Origin: Rhizobiaceae bacterium
GTDB taxonomy: Bacteria > Pseudomonadota > Alphaproteobacteria > Rhizobiales > Rhizobiaceae
NCBI GenBank assembly: GCA_905339215.1
Contig: CAJPFN010000015.1
Location: forward strand, 1 to 37,392
Reading direction: 5' to 3'
Length of the DNA stretch: 37,392 nt
Part shown: in pieces, positions 8,176-18,500 of the stretch
How the letters are laid out: the number at the start of each line of letters is the position of its first letter
Position numbering within the stretch: the first letter of the stretch is position 1
The notes under the pieces: generated by a model
Told to the model about the DNA's origin: nothing
Database searches by the model: none
The model's input: only the letters and a program-made list of their open reading frames with translations
Position numbers and translations under genes: made by a program

Positions 8176-8934
8176 ATGTCCTTTGCCTTCTTCCGCCGCC
8201 CGACCGAACCCGCGCCGACCCAGCCGCGCGAGCGGTTTCACGAGGTCGCCGGCCGCACGCTGCCGCTGCGGATCGTCGAGAACGACCGCGCCCGCCGCCT
8301 GACTCTCAGGATCGATTCCGGCGGCAAGGGCCTGCGCGTCACCGTGCCCCCCGGTATTCCGGCGCGCGAGGTCGACCGCTTCATCGAGCGCCACCGCAGC
8401 TGGCTTGAGCAACGCCTGGCGAAGGTGCCCGACCGTCCCCGGGTCCGGCCGGGCGTCAAGGTGCCGCTGCGCGGCGTCCCCCACACGATCGTCCACGAGC
8501 CGGGCAGGCGCGGCACGGTCGAGATCGGCTGCGACGACCGCGGCCCTACCCTCGTCGTCCACGGCGACCGCAACCACCTGCCGCGCCGCGTCGCCGACCT
8601 GCTCAAGCGCGAGGCGAAGCGCGACATCGAAGCGCTTGTCGACAGGCATACGGCATCGGTCGGCCGCCGCGCCAAGGCGATCCGATTCAAGGACACGTCG
8701 AGCCGCTGGGGTTCGTGCACGGCTGAAGGCACTCTATCCTTTTCCTGGCGCATCATGATGGCGCCGGCGCCGGTCATCGACTACCTCGTCGCCCACGAGG
8801 TGGCGCATCTGAAGGAGATGAACCACGGGCCGAAGTTCTGGAAGCTGTGCCGCCAGCTCTGCCCGCGAACGGACGAGGCAAGAGCCTGGCTGAAGCGCAA
8901 CGGCAACGCGCTGCAGGCGATCGATTTCGGCTGA
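8176..8934 (+). CDS. YgjP/DUF45 (SprT-like) zinc metallopeptidase
   Basis: This 252-residue protein shows an M48-like zinc site: HEVAH (207-211) and a third ligand His217 in NHGPKFW. Upstream is the family segment SSRWGSC (175-181). The N-terminal half (LRIVENDRARRLTLRID, RVTVPPG) is the beta-rich region of DUF45. Family members are predicted cytoplasmic metal-dependent hydrolases; no physiological substrate is established. The frame is open from 8113, but the ATG at 8176 gives the family-typical start SFAFFRRP. It stands alone between the terminator at 8061-8094 and the cbiM-like gene 145 bases downstream. Confidence 0.9.
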   Translation: MSFAFFRRPTEPAPTQPRERFHEVAGRTLPLRIVENDRARRLTLRIDSGGKGLRVTVPPGIPAREVDRFIERHRSWLEQRLAKVPDRPRVRPGVKVPLRGVPHTIVHEPGRRGTVEIGCDDRGPTLVVHGDRNHLPRRVADLLKREAKRDIEALVDRHTASVGRRAKAIRFKDTSSRWGSCTAEGTLSFSWRIMMAPAPVIDYLVAHEVAHLKEMNHGPKFWKLCRQLCPRTDEARAWLKRNGNALQAIDFG

Positions 8935-9079
8935 AGCAGGGGCGGACCGCCCGGTCTATGCGCGCCAACCGCCTGCCCTACCGGCCTTGCCAGCGCCGGC
9001 CGGCTGCCGCAGACTTGATGCCCGAGTCGAAGGCCGAACACGCGGCCGGCGAACGACAACGTCGAGGGAGCAAGTCACC

Positions 9080-9760
9080 ATGCATATCGAACCGGGCATC
9101 GTCGACGGCACCAAGATCGCGCTCAGCTACGTGACGGGCGCCGCCTCGCTCGGCATCGCCGCGCGCATGGTCCGTGAGCGCTTCGGCCGCGACGGCGGCG
9201 CCCTGCCCTTCGCCCTGCGCAGCCTGATCGCCACCGGCCTCGTCTTTTCCTTTTTCGAAATCCTGCCGCACCATCCGGTCGGGGTCTCGGAAGTCCACCT
9301 GATCCTCGGCTCGACGCTGTTCCTGCTGTTCGGCGCCGGCCCGTCCGCTATCGGCCTGGCCGCGGGACTTCTCCTGCAAGGCCTGTTCTTCGCGCCTTTC
9401 GACCTGCCGCAATACGGCATGAACCTGACCACGCTGATCGTGCCGCTGGCAGGCGTCGCCCTCCTGGCGAGGCGCATCGTGGCGCCGGGTACGGCCTATG
9501 TGGACCTCGAGTACCGGCAGGCGCTGATGCTTTCGTTCGCGTACCAGGGCGGAATCGTCACCTGGGTGGCCTTCTGGGCCATCTACGGGAGAGGCTTCGG
9601 CGCGGAGAACCTGGGTTCTGTGACGTCCTTTGCAGCCGCCTACATGACCGTCGTCCTCGTCGAGCCGCTGGTCGACCTCGCCGTGCTCGCCGGCGCGAAG
9701 GTGCTCGCGGCCGGCCGTGGCGACCTTTTCCTGCAGCGCCGCCTGCGCCACGCCGCCTGA
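9080..9760 (+). CDS. CbiM-like energy-coupling-factor transporter membrane component
   Basis: The 226-residue protein begins Met-His-Ile (MHIEPGIVDGTKIALSY). In CbiM and NikM, the free N-terminus and His2 bind the cobalt or nickel ion. About six hydrophobic helices follow, for example LIATGLVFSFFEI, LILGSTLFLLFGAGPSAIGLAAGLLL and MTVVLVEPLVDLAVLAG. A conserved GP-containing loop and the PQYGMNLTTLIVP stretch match the CbiM family. It is therefore a probable metal-uptake S component in the inner membrane. No CbiN, CbiQ or CbiO partner is adjacent, so it acts alone, shares a distant ATPase module, or has another role. The start is the ATG at 9080 behind a GGGAG site; further upstream starts would bury the Met-His motif. 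Confidence 0.8.
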   Translation: MHIEPGIVDGTKIALSYVTGAASLGIAARMVRERFGRDGGALPFALRSLIATGLVFSFFEILPHHPVGVSEVHLILGSTLFLLFGAGPSAIGLAAGLLLQGLFFAPFDLPQYGMNLTTLIVPLAGVALLARRIVAPGTAYVDLEYRQALMLSFAYQGGIVTWVAFWAIYGRGFGAENLGSVTSFAAAYMTVVLVEPLVDLAVLAGAKVLAAGRGDLFLQRRLRHAA

Positions 9761-9840
9761 GCCGCGGCGCCGGCGCGCAACATCCTCTCGCAGCCACACG
9801 CGTTCCTCGACTCAGGCGTCGATTCGTGCCACGGGAAGGC

Positions 9841-10482
9841 ATGCCCATCGACATCAAGATTTGCGGCTTGAAGACCGCCGAGGCGCTCGACGCCGCGCTT
9901 GCCGGCGGCGCCAGCCATGTCGGCTTCATCTTCTTCCCGAAGAGCCCGCGCAACATCGCGCCGCAGGAGGCCGGACGCCTGCGCCGGGCGGCGTTCGGCC
10001 GCGCCAGGGCCGTTGCGGTCACGGTCGACGCCGACGACGCCGAACTCGACGCCATCGTTGCGGCGATGGCGCCCGACATGCTGCAGCTGCACGGCAAGGA
10101 GAGCCCTGAACGCGTCGCCTCGGTGAAGGGTCGCTACGACCTGCCGGTGATGAAGGCCCTTTCAGTCGCCGAGATGGCCGACGTCGAAGCTGCTGAAGCC
10201 TATCGCGGCATCGCCGACCGGATGCTCTTCGACGCCAGGCCGCCAAAGGGCGCCGAGCTTCCCGGCGGCAACGGCGTACCCTTCGACTGGCGCATCCTCG
10301 ACGGCTACCGGGGCGACTATTTCCTCTCGGGCGGTCTCACACCGGACAATGTCGGCGCCGCGATCCGCCTTCTCGATCCGCCCGGCCTCGACGTCTCGTC
10401 GGGCGTGGAGCGCGCGCCCGGTGTCAAGGACATCGGCCTGATCGCGGCATTCTTCGCGGCCGTTCGCGCGGCGAACGTATGA
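9841..10482 (+). CDS. trpF: phosphoribosylanthranilate isomerase
   Basis: TrpF converts N-(5'-phosphoribosyl)anthranilate to CdRP in tryptophan synthesis. The 213-residue TIM barrel starts IDIKICGLK, with the catalytic Cys in ICGLKT. It has GFIFFPKSPRNI, LQLHG, the catalytic Asp in LFDAR, LSGGL at the phosphate site and DVSSGVE near the end. The start is uncertain: the ATG at 9841 fits the family N-terminus, but its purine-rich GGGAAGG is very close. A GTG at 9826 in the same frame would add five residues and has only a weak ribosome site. It leads the trpF-trpB-trpA-accD-folC group; trpB begins 105 bases later. Confidence 0.96.
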   Translation: MPIDIKICGLKTAEALDAALAGGASHVGFIFFPKSPRNIAPQEAGRLRRAAFGRARAVAVTVDADDAELDAIVAAMAPDMLQLHGKESPERVASVKGRYDLPVMKALSVAEMADVEAAEAYRGIADRMLFDARPPKGAELPGGNGVPFDWRILDGYRGDYFLSGGLTPDNVGAAIRLLDPPGLDVSSGVERAPGVKDIGLIAAFFAAVRAANV

Positions 10483-10510
10483 ACCGCGCATGGAACGGTT
10501 TACTTTTTTT
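10461..10510 (+). terminator. weak terminator or attenuator-like element between trpF and trpB
   Basis: A 7-bp stem (10461-10467 CGTTCGC with 10471-10477) at the trpF stop is followed by a weak 5-bp stem (AACCG with CGGTT) and then TACTTTTTTT (10501-10510). The T run is clear, but the stems are imperfectly placed. Partial termination before trpB is possible; no leader peptide rich in Trp codons is evident. Confidence 0.35.
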
Positions 10511-10587
10511 CGCCGACGCGACATAGCCAGAGCCGCCGCCGGGCGGTAGAGCCACCCTTTCCCGGCGCGTGAATCGAGGAGTACGGC

Positions 10588-11808
10588 ATGAACAAGCCGA
10601 TCGAGCCCAATTCCTTCCGCACCGGACCCGACGAACAGGGCATGTTTGGCATCTTCGGTGGGCGTTTCGTCGCCGAGACGCTGATGCCGCTGATCCTCGA
10701 CCTCGAGCAGCACTGGCACGCCGCCCGCAACGATCCGGCGTTCAAGGCCGAGCTCGAGCACCTGAACACGCACTACACCGGGCGCCCCTCGCCGCTCTAT
10801 TTCGCCGAGCGGCTGACCGCCCATCTCGGCGGCGCGAAAATCTATTTCAAGCGCGACGAGCTGAACCATACCGGTTCGCACAAGATCAACAACTGCCTCG
10901 GCCAGATCCTGCTCGCCAGGCGCATGGGCAAGAAGCGCATCATCGCCGAAACGGGTGCCGGCCAGCACGGCGTCGCCTCGGCGACTGTCGCCGCGCGCTT
11001 CGGCTTCCCCTGCGTGGTCTACATGGGCGCCACCGACGTGCAGCGCCAGGCGCCGAACGTGTTCCGCATGAAGCTGCTCGGCGCCGAAGTTCGGCCCGTC
11101 ACTTCCGGCCACGGCACGCTGAAGGACGCCATGAACGAAGCGCTCCGGGATTGGGTGACCAACGTCGAGGACACCTACTATATCATCGGCACGGCCGCCG
11201 GCCCGCATCCCTATCCGGAGCTGGTGCGCGAGTTCCAGTCGGTGATCGGCCGCGAGGCGAAGGAGCAGATTCTGGCCGCCGAGGGTAGGCTGCCCGACAT
11301 GCTGGTCGCCGCCGTCGGTGGCGGCTCCAACGCCATCGGCCTGTTCCACCCCTTCCTCGACGACAAGAACGTGCAGATCGTCGGGGTCGAGGCCGGCGGC
11401 AAGGGCCTTTCCGGCGACGAGCACTGCGCATCGCTGACCGCCGGTTCGCCGGGCGTATTGCACGGCAACCGCACCTACCTGTTGCAGACCGAAGACGGGC
11501 AGATCAAGGACGGCCATTCGATCTCGGCCGGCCTCGACTATCCCGGCATCGGCCCCGAGCATTCGTGGCTGAAGGACACCGGTCGCGTGGAATACGTGCC
11601 GATCATGGACCAGGAGGCACTCGACGCCTTTCAGCTGCTCACCCGCGTCGAAGGCATCATCCCGGCGCTTGAGCCGTCGCATGCGCTCGCCGAGGTGATC
11701 AAGCGCGCGCCAAAGATGGCACGAGACCAGATCATCGTGATGAACCTGTGTGGCCGAGGCGACAAGGACATCTTCACGGTCGGCAAGATCCTGGGCGTGG
11801 AGCTCTGA
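10588..11808 (+). CDS. trpB: tryptophan synthase beta subunit
   Basis: TrpB is the PLP-dependent subunit that condenses indole with serine to give tryptophan in the alpha2beta2 complex. The 406-residue length is normal. The PLP lysine is Lys99 in HTGSHKINN, and the catalytic Glu121 is in AETGAGQHG. The phosphate-binding glycine loop GGGSNAIG lies in [16 protein letters not shown], and the C-terminal serine-type site is in NLCGRGDKD. The ATG at 10588 has a GAGGAG site. Its TGA is one base before the trpA start, so the two are translationally coupled. Confidence 0.98.
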   Translation: MNKPIEPNSFRTGPDEQGMFGIFGGRFVAETLMPLILDLEQHWHAARNDPAFKAELEHLNTHYTGRPSPLYFAERLTAHLGGAKIYFKRDELNHTGSHKINNCLGQILLARRMGKKRIIAETGAGQHGVASATVAARFGFPCVVYMGATDVQRQAPNVFRMKLLGAEVRPVTSGHGTLKDAMNEALRDWVTNVEDTYYIIGTAAGPHPYPELVREFQSVIGREAKEQILAAEGRLPDMLVAAVGGGSNAIGLFHPFLDDKNVQIVGVEAGGKGLSGDEHCASLTAGSPGVLHGNRTYLLQTEDGQIKDGHSISAGLDYPGIGPEHSWLKDTGRVEYVPIMDQEALDAFQLLTRVEGIIPALEPSHALAEVIKRAPKMARDQIIVMNLCGRGDKDIFTVGKILGVEL

Positions 11809-11809
11809 A

Positions 11810-12649
11810 ATGACCACCCGCATCGACCGCCGCATGGCGAAACTCAAGGCAGAAGGCCGGCCGGCCCTCGTCACCTACTTCATGGGCGGCGACCCGGACT
11901 ACGAGACCTCGCTGTCGATCATGAAGGCGCTGCCCAAGGCCGGCAGCGACGTCATCGAACTCGGCATGCCGTTCTCCGACCCGATGGCCGACGGCCCGGC
12001 GATCCAGGCGGCCGGCCTGCGCGCGCTGAAGGGCGGCCAGACGCTGGTCAAGACGCTGCAGCTCGCCCGCGAATTCCGCCGCGACGACAACGAGACGCCG
12101 ATCGTCATGATGGGCTACTACAATCCCATCTACGTCTACGGGGTCGAGCGCTTCCTCGCCGATGCCATCGAAGCCGGCATAGACGGGCTGATCGTCGTCG
12201 ACCTGCCGCCAGAGATGGATGAGGAGCTGTGCATCCCCGCCCTGCGCGCCGGCATCAATTTCATCCGCCTGGCGACGCCGACCACCGACGACAAGCGCCT
12301 GCCCACCGTCCTCACCAACACGTCGGGCTTCGTCTACTACGTGTCGATGACCGGCATCACCGGCTCAGCGCTTCCAGACACGTCCAAGGTCGCCGCTGCC
12401 GTCAACCGGATCAAGGCGCACACCGACCTGCCCGTTTGCGTCGGCTTCGGGGTCAAGACCGCCGAGCAGGCCCGCGCGATCGGCGCGTCGGCCGACGGCG
12501 TCGTCGTCGGCACGGCGATCGTCAATGCAGTCGCCAGCGTCATCGGGCCGAAGGGAGAGAAGACCGCCGACCCGGCCGAGGCCGTGGCGACGCTGGTCGA
12601 CGGTCTGGCGCACGGCGTGCGCCGCGCCCGCCTTGCTTCCGCCGGATAG
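11810..12649 (+). CDS. trpA: tryptophan synthase alpha subunit
   Basis: TrpA splits indole-3-glycerol phosphate into indole, which is channelled to TrpB, and glyceraldehyde 3-phosphate. The 279-residue TIM barrel carries the two catalytic acids, Glu50 in [12 protein letters not shown] and Asp61 in MADGPAIQ. It also has the family segment [11 protein letters not shown], the loop [12 protein letters not shown] and the phosphate site [13 protein letters not shown]. The frame stays open upstream within trpB, but the ATG at 11810 (one base past the trpB stop) gives the standard start TTRIDRRM. It is followed 48 bases later by accD. Confidence 0.98.
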   Translation: MTTRIDRRMAKLKAEGRPALVTYFMGGDPDYETSLSIMKALPKAGSDVIELGMPFSDPMADGPAIQAAGLRALKGGQTLVKTLQLAREFRRDDNETPIVMMGYYNPIYVYGVERFLADAIEAGIDGLIVVDLPPEMDEELCIPALRAGINFIRLATPTTDDKRLPTVLTNTSGFVYYVSMTGITGSALPDTSKVAAAVNRIKAHTDLPVCVGFGVKTAEQARAIGASADGVVVGTAIVNAVASVIGPKGEKTADPAEAVATLVDGLAHGVRRARLASAG

Positions 12650-12697
12650 GTTTCCCATCTTCCCGAAATCCGTCCCCGGGACGAAGGACCGCAAGCG

Positions 12698-13618
12698 ATG
12701 AACTGGATCACCAACTACGTCCGGCCGAAGATCAACTCGATGCTCGGCCGCCGCGACATGCCGGAAAATCTCTGGATCAAGGATCCGGAGACCGGCGAGA
12801 TGGTCTTCCACAAGGATCTCGAGGACAACCAGTTCGTCATTCCGGCGTCCGGCCATCACCTCAAGATCTCGGCGAGGGAGCGGCTGCGGTATTTCTTCGA
12901 CGACGGCAAATACGAGGCTATCGACCCCGCGAAGGTCGTCGTCGACCCGCTGAAGTTCCGCGACGAGAAGCGCTATACGGACCGCCTGCGCGACGCCAAG
13001 GCGAAGACCGGCCTCGACGACGCCATCCTTTCCGGCCTCGGCACCATCGAGGGCCTGCCCATTGTCGCCACCGTGCAGGATTTCGCCTTCATGGGCGGCT
13101 CGCTCGGCATGGCCGCCGGCGACGCGCTCATCCGCGCCTTCGACACGGCCCGCGAGAGGAAGCGGCCGCTGGTTCTGTTCGCCGCCTCGGGCGGGGCGCG
13201 CATGCAGGAGGGAACGCTCTCACTGATGCAGCTGCCGCGCACCACGGTGGCGGTCGACCGCTTGAAGGAAGCGGGCCTGCCCTACATCGTCGTACTGACC
13301 AATCCGACGACCGGCGGCGTCACGGCATCCTACGCCATGCTCGGCGACGTACACATCGCCGAGCCGGGCGCACTGATCGGCTTTGCCGGCCCGCGCGTCA
13401 TCGAGCAGACCATCCGCGAGAAGCTGCCAGAAGGCTTCCAGCGCGCCGAGTACCTGATGGAGCACGGGATGGTCGACATGGTCGTGTCGCGTCTGGAAAT
13501 GAAGAAGACGATTGCCCGGCTTCTCAAGATCCTCCTGAAAACGCCGGTTTCCGACGCGTCGGAGCCGCAGGAGAAGGTGCCGGCCGTGCTAGGGGCGGGC
13601 GAGGCGGCGAAGGCCTGA
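12698..13618 (+). CDS. accD: acetyl-CoA carboxylase carboxyltransferase beta subunit, zinc ribbon lost
   Basis: AccD with AccA moves the carboxyl group from biotin to acetyl-CoA to make malonyl-CoA. The 306 residues match the family over its length ([58 protein letters not shown]). The N-terminal zinc ribbon that normally has two CxxC pairs keeps its fold pattern ([22 protein letters not shown]) but has Asp29, Thr32, Ile48 and Ser51 where the cysteines should be. I see no Cys anywhere in the protein. Loss of some of these Cys is, from memory, common in rhizobial AccD. An AAGGA site precedes the ATG. It sits between trpA and folC on the same strand. Confidence 0.97.
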   Translation: MNWITNYVRPKINSMLGRRDMPENLWIKDPETGEMVFHKDLEDNQFVIPASGHHLKISARERLRYFFDDGKYEAIDPAKVVVDPLKFRDEKRYTDRLRDAKAKTGLDDAILSGLGTIEGLPIVATVQDFAFMGGSLGMAAGDALIRAFDTARERKRPLVLFAASGGARMQEGTLSLMQLPRTTVAVDRLKEAGLPYIVVLTNPTTGGVTASYAMLGDVHIAEPGALIGFAGPRVIEQTIREKLPEGFQRAEYLMEHGMVDMVVSRLEMKKTIARLLKILLKTPVSDASEPQEKVPAVLGAGEAAKA

Positions 13619-13698
13619 CGCAACGCGCCGTCGCTCGCCTCCGACCGACTCAACTCCGGAAGCGTGCGACGCGCTCCAGCGAACAAGGCGGGATACCC

Positions 13699-15033
13699 GT
13701 GACCACGACACAAGCGGCCGACCGCGAAATCGAGCGCCTGATGGCGCTCCACCCGAAGGGCTTCGACCTGTCGCTCGACAGGATCTCGCGCCTGCTCGAA
13801 AGGCTCGGCAATCCACAGGACCGCCTGCCCCCGGTGATCCACATCGCCGGAACGAACGGCAAGGGTTCGGCCGCCGCCTTCTCGCGCGCACTCATCGAGG
13901 CCGAGGGTGGGGTGGTACATGTCCACACCTCGCCGCATCTGGTCAACTGGCATGAACGCTACAGACTCGCTGCTCCCGGCGGCGGTCGCCTGGTTTCGGA
14001 CGCCGTGCTCGCCGACGCCATCCGGCGCGTCGCCGAAGCCAACAGCGGCGAGACGATCACCGTCTTCGAGATCCTCACCGCCGTCACCTTCCTGCTGTTC
14101 GCCGAGCATCCCGCCGACGCCGCAATCGTCGAGGTCGGGCTCGGCGGCCGCTTCGACGCCACCAACGTCATCCGCGACCCGGCCGTCTCGGTGATCATGC
14201 CGATCTCGCTCGACCACGAGGCCTATCTCGGCGACCGGGTCGAGCTGATCGCGGCCGAGAAGGCCGGCATCATCAAGCGCGGCCGGCCCGTCGTGATCGG
14301 AGCGCAGGAGCATGAGGCGGCGCTCGAAGTACTCGTCGATACGGCGGCGCGCCTCGGCTGCCCGACAAAAGTCTACGGTCAGGACTTCCTCGCCTTCGAG
14401 GAGAACGGCCGCCTGGTCTACCAGGACGGGGACGGGCTGATGGACCTGAGCCTGCCGCGGCTTACAGGACGGCACCAGTTCGCCAATGCCGCTGCCGCGA
14501 TCGCGGCGGTCAAGGCGGCCGGTTTCGAGGTCTCCGAGGCGGCCGCCGAAAGGGCGATGGCCAGCGTCGAATGGCCGGGCAGGATGCAGCGCCTGCCGCA
14601 GGGCCGGCTTTCGGAGCTCGCCCCGGCGGGATCGGAAGTGTGGATCGACGGCGGCCACAATCCGGGCGCCGGGCTGGTCGTCGCCGAGGCACTCACGGAG
14701 CAGGAGGAACGCATTCCGCGCCCGCTGTTCCTGATCGCGGGCATGCTCAACACCAAGGACCAGGCCGGCTATTTCAGCGCCTTTCGCGGCATAGCTCGTC
14801 ATGTCTATACGGTGCCGGTGACGATGAGCGAGGCGGGCACGCCGAATGCCGAGCTCGCCGCGCGCGCCGAGGCAGCAGGTCTCTCGGCGGAACCGGTCGC
14901 CTCGGTTGCAAACGCGCTGAAGCTGTTGCGCGACACGTGGGATCCTGAAGAGGAGGCGCCACGCATCCTCATCGGCGGTTCGCTCTATCTTGTCGGGGAG
15001 GTGCTCGCCGAGAACGGCACCCCGCCGACCTGA
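13699..15033 (+). CDS. folC: bifunctional folylpolyglutamate synthase / dihydrofolate synthase
   Basis: FolC adds glutamate to dihydropteroate and then to folates. The 444-residue Mur-ligase-like protein has the ATP loop GTNGKGS (51-57), the HTSPHLV segment, VEVGLGGRFDATN, the carbamylated-lysine region SLDHEAYLGD with AAEKAGIIK, and GRHQFANAAAA. The C-terminal domain has WIDGGHNP and AGMLNTKD. The GTG at 13699 is the best start, with AAGGCGGG eight bases upstream. The same frame stays open far upstream through accD and trpA, but this is a high-GC shadow. It is the last gene of the trp-accD-folC run and faces trxA head-on. Confidence 0.97.
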   Translation: MTTTQAADREIERLMALHPKGFDLSLDRISRLLERLGNPQDRLPPVIHIAGTNGKGSAAAFSRALIEAEGGVVHVHTSPHLVNWHERYRLAAPGGGRLVSDAVLADAIRRVAEANSGETITVFEILTAVTFLLFAEHPADAAIVEVGLGGRFDATNVIRDPAVSVIMPISLDHEAYLGDRVELIAAEKAGIIKRGRPVVIGAQEHEAALEVLVDTAARLGCPTKVYGQDFLAFEENGRLVYQDGDGLMDLSLPRLTGRHQFANAAAAIAAVKAAGFEVSEAAAERAMASVEWPGRMQRLPQGRLSELAPAGSEVWIDGGHNPGAGLVVAEALTEQEERIPRPLFLIAGMLNTKDQAGYFSAFRGIARHVYTVPVTMSEAGTPNAELAARAEAAGLSAEPVASVANALKLLRDTWDPEEEAPRILIGGSLYLVGEVLAENGTPPT

Positions 15034-15061
15034 ACCGCAAACGAGCATATTGTCAGGCTGA

Positions 15062-15093
15062 AACGAAAAGACCCGGCGCATGGCCGGGTCTTC
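15062..15093 (-). terminator. terminator between convergent folC and trxA
   Basis: A perfect 10-bp stem (15068-15077 AAGACCCGGC with 15083-15092) with a five-base loop is followed on the minus strand by TTCGTTT, giving TCTTTTCGTTT in all. It ends trxA transcripts; on the plus strand, where the T run is short, it may also stop folC reads. Confidence 0.8.
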
Positions 15094-15114
15094 GCATTCG
15101 TCGGGTGATGTAGA

Positions 15115-15438
15115 TCAGGCGATGGCGCCGTTGATCCAGTGCGACAACGCCGTCTTCGGCGCCGCGCCGACCTTCATGTCGGCGACCTGGCCGCCCTTGA
15201 AGAGCATCAGCGTCGGGATCGAGCGGACGCCGAACTGCGCGGCGAGCTCGGGGTTCTCGTCGATGTTGAGCTTGGCGACCTTCACCTTGCCCGATAACTC
15301 GTTGGAGATCTCCTCAAGCGCCGGCGCGATCATCTTGCACGGGCCGCACCACTCGGCCCAGAAGTCGACGACCACCGGCTCGGCGGACTCGAGCACCTCG
15401 GCCTTGAAGCTGTTCTTGTCGGTCTTGACGGTGGCCAT
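15115..15438 (-). CDS. trxA: thioredoxin
   Basis: This is the small cytoplasmic dithiol reductant for ribonucleotide reductase, peroxidases and other targets. The 107 residues show the classic fold: [14 protein letters not shown] with active cysteines 31 and 34, the [24 protein letters not shown] stretch with the cis-Pro loop, and LMLFKGGQ. The ATG at 15438 has an AAGGA site. It lies 83 bases downstream of addA on the same strand, an arrangement that recurs in Rhizobiales, and ends at the bidirectional hairpin. Confidence 0.98.
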   Translation of the reverse strand: MATVKTDKNSFKAEVLESAEPVVVDFWAEWCGPCKMIAPALEEISNELSGKVKVAKLNIDENPELAAQFGVRSIPTLMLFKGGQVADMKVGAAPKTALSHWINGAIA

Positions 15439-15521
15439 GCAGGGAGTTCCTTTTCGGTTCCAGAAACGTCGGTTGGACTAGATGTGGTGCGCCGACCGGC
15501 ATCGTTCAAGCAGCGCTTGTG

Positions 15522-18500
15522 TCACGCCTTGGTGAGTCGGACAAGGGCTTCCTCCAGGGCCACCTCGGTGACCGCAAGAAGCAGCGGCGCCTCGGTGAAC
15601 AGCAGCGCCGCCGAGATTCGCCGACCCGGGTAGATCGGCCGGAGCAGCGCCCGGTAGAGGGCAAGCTGCAGGATGTATGTTTCCGGCACCTCCGAGAGGT
15701 CACGCGGCGGCGGCCGGTTGGTCTTGAAATCGACGATCAGCACCTCTTGTTCCGTGACGGTGAGGCGGTCGATCGTGCCCGATACTGCCCGCTCGGCACC
15801 GCGCACGATGAGTGGGCCCATCACCGAGACCTCGGCCCGCGAGCCCTCGGCGAAAACCGGCGCGAAGCGGTCGTCGCCGAGCACACCGAGCACACTTTCG
15901 AGGGCCAGCCGCCGCTCTCCTTCCGGCCAGTCTCCACCCGCCCGGGCGAGGTAACGCTCGGCGGCCGCCGCGCGCTCCAGTGACGGCATCGATGGCAACG
16001 CCTGGAGAAGGCGATGGATGGCGATGCCGCGGCGCACGGCGAGTCCCGGCTCGTCGGCGGCGTCGAGCACCGGCGAGCGGCCGGCGATGATGGCGGGTCC
16101 CACCGGATCGATCAGAGTCGAGGCGCCCGACGGCGCCAGAGGCCGCGGCAGCGTCGGCGCGGCGGGCAGGTCCCCATAGAGTGTCTCGACGGCGGGCAAC
16201 CGCGGCGGCGTCTCTACAGGCGGGGCCGCAGGCGACTCCGGTTCGGGGGCACGCGGCTTCACGGTGGTGCGGAAGCGGCAGACCGTCTGGCCAGTCGCTT
16301 CGTTGATGCGCTCGGCGGTTTCCGGGGCGACGCGGAGCGCGTCGCTGACCATGCCGTGCCAGGTCATCGGATTGGGCGCGCGCTTGCCGTGATAGCCGCA
16401 GACGATGAGGCGGTCCTCGGCGCGCGTCATGCCGACATAGAGCAGGCGGTGGTATTCCTCCTCAGCCTTTTCGCGCAACGCATTGCAGACGTCGCGGGAG
16501 AACTCGTTGGCGACATCGCTGCCCGAACGCCAGAGGTAGCCCGGCCCGCGCCAGCCGCCGCGCGGCGGCGAAAACGGGATCAGCCGCGGCAGGTGCTGGT
16601 CGCTGAACGGCGCGCCGCCGGCGTCGACGAGGAAAACCACCGGCGCTTCGAGGCCCTTCGCCGCATGCACCGTCATGATGCGCACCTCATTGCGGGTCGG
16701 GTCCATCTCGCGCTTGATCTCGGGACCGGCGCTCTCCAGTGTCGCGAGGAAGGCCTCAAGCCCAGGCAGGCCCGTACGCTCCTGCGCCAGGCAGAAGTTG
16801 AGGAACTCGTCGAGGATGTCGCCGGCGTCGTGCCCCAGCCGCGCGATCATCCTGCGCCGGACGCCGCCGCCGCTCTCCCCGGCGAGCACGCCGGCATAGA
16901 ACTCGAAGACCGGGCGGAAGGCCGCGGCAATCGCCCAGGCGTCGAGCGTGGCGACGATTTCCGCCATGCGCGTGTTTCCAGCCGCGGCGGCGCGGCGCAG
17001 CGCGGCGCCGAGCGAAACGCCCCGGCCGCGGTCCCATGCGAGGCGGAACAATTCGTCCTCGGAAAGGTCGAACACCGGGCTGCGCAAAAGGGCTGCAAGC
17101 GACAGGTCGTCCTCGGGCTGCAGCATGAAGCGGCCGAGAGCTGTCATGTCCTTCACGGCGATATGGTCAGACAGGCTGAGCCGATCGGCACCGGCGACGT
17201 CGATGCGGCGCAGCTTCAGGCTGCGGGTGAGCGCATGAACGAAGCGGTCGCGTTTGCGCACCAGCACCAGCACGTCGCCGGGCGTGATGCGCCGGCCCGA
17301 CGCCTCCAGCCGTTCGCCCGAGCACAGCCAACGCTCGATCGTGCCGGCGACCTGCTCGGCGACCTGCACCGCTGGCGCGCTCGCCTGGTCGATCGGCGTG
17401 GTCCAGTCATCGGGTTCGGCCGCGGCCGCCGCGCCTATCGCCGGCCAGATCTCGACGTAGCCCGGTTCGGCGGTGCGGATCGCCTTGTGCTCGACCGGGT
17501 CGTCGTCGCGGGTCAGCCCTTTGCGCACATTCGGGCGCGCGAACACGCGGTCGACTGCGTCGAGCACGTCGCCCGTCGAGCGGAACGACCATGTGAGTCG
17601 CGCATGGCGGAATCGCTGCTCGGCAGCTTCGACCTTCCCGGCGAAGGCGTGGCCGGTCTCGGCGAAGGCCGCCGGATCGGCACCCTGGAAGGAGTAGATC
17701 GACTGCTTCTCGTCGCCGACGGCAAAAATCGACCGCTGCTTGCCGTCGCGCGCGCCTTGGCCGGCGAAAAACTCGTCCGCGAGCCGCCGCACCACCTCCC
17801 ACTGACGCGGGCTGGTGTCCTGCGCCTCGTCGATGAGGATGTGGTCGATGCCCTGGTCGAGCTTGTACTGGACCCAGCTGCCGGCATCGGGCCGGCTGAG
17901 CAGGTTGACGGTCTTGACGATCAGGTCGTTGAAGTCGAGGAACCCGCGCGCCCGTTTTAGCCGCTCGTAGCGGGCAATCATCCAGTCGGCGACCACCAGC
18001 GCGGCGCGGCTGCCCTCCAGCATCCGGAACAGCGCCAGCCGCTCGTTCGCCCTCATGATCGCCTCGGCCGCGTCGAGATAGCGCTCGCCAATGTCGGGCA
18101 GGCGGACCCGCAGGTCTTTGGTGAAAGTGCGGTCGACGGAGTAGGGTTTGCCGTCCGCCTTGAGGAACCCTTCACCGAGCAGGCGCAGCCTGACGACGGG
18201 ATCAGTCTCGGCAAAGCCTCTTTTCGCCGCGGGTAGGATGCTATCGAGCACGGTCCGGGCACCGGACGCCTCGGCGGCGCGCACCAGCGCGGCGAATTGC
18301 GGCAAGGAGAAACCGGGCAACGGCCAGGCCTCAGCAGCGATTGTCACGGCGGTTTCGTCCTTGCCGAAGCCAAATTCCTCGAACAGCGCCTCGAACCGGT
18401 CGGACCCGTCGCCGATCTCGGCGATGAAGTTGCGCAACTCATCGCGCCGCCTGACGATTTCGCCGAGCAGGTCATCGAGGCCGCTCTCGCCACCGCATTC

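Noticed and set aside
8935-9079. Possible cobalamin riboswitch ahead of the CbiM-like gene
   Set aside because: The 145-base gap lacks a recognisable B12 box or the surrounding conserved blocks and is short for that element.
12229-15033. A 934-codon frame ending with folC
   Set aside because: The upstream half overlaps trpA and accD in another frame with low-complexity Arg/Gly-rich sequence. Only the part from the GTG at 13699 matches FolC.
16014-17960. Long plus-strand frame (648 codons) opposite addA
   Set aside because: It is antisense to well-conserved helicase motifs and lacks a ribosome site or any recognisable domain.
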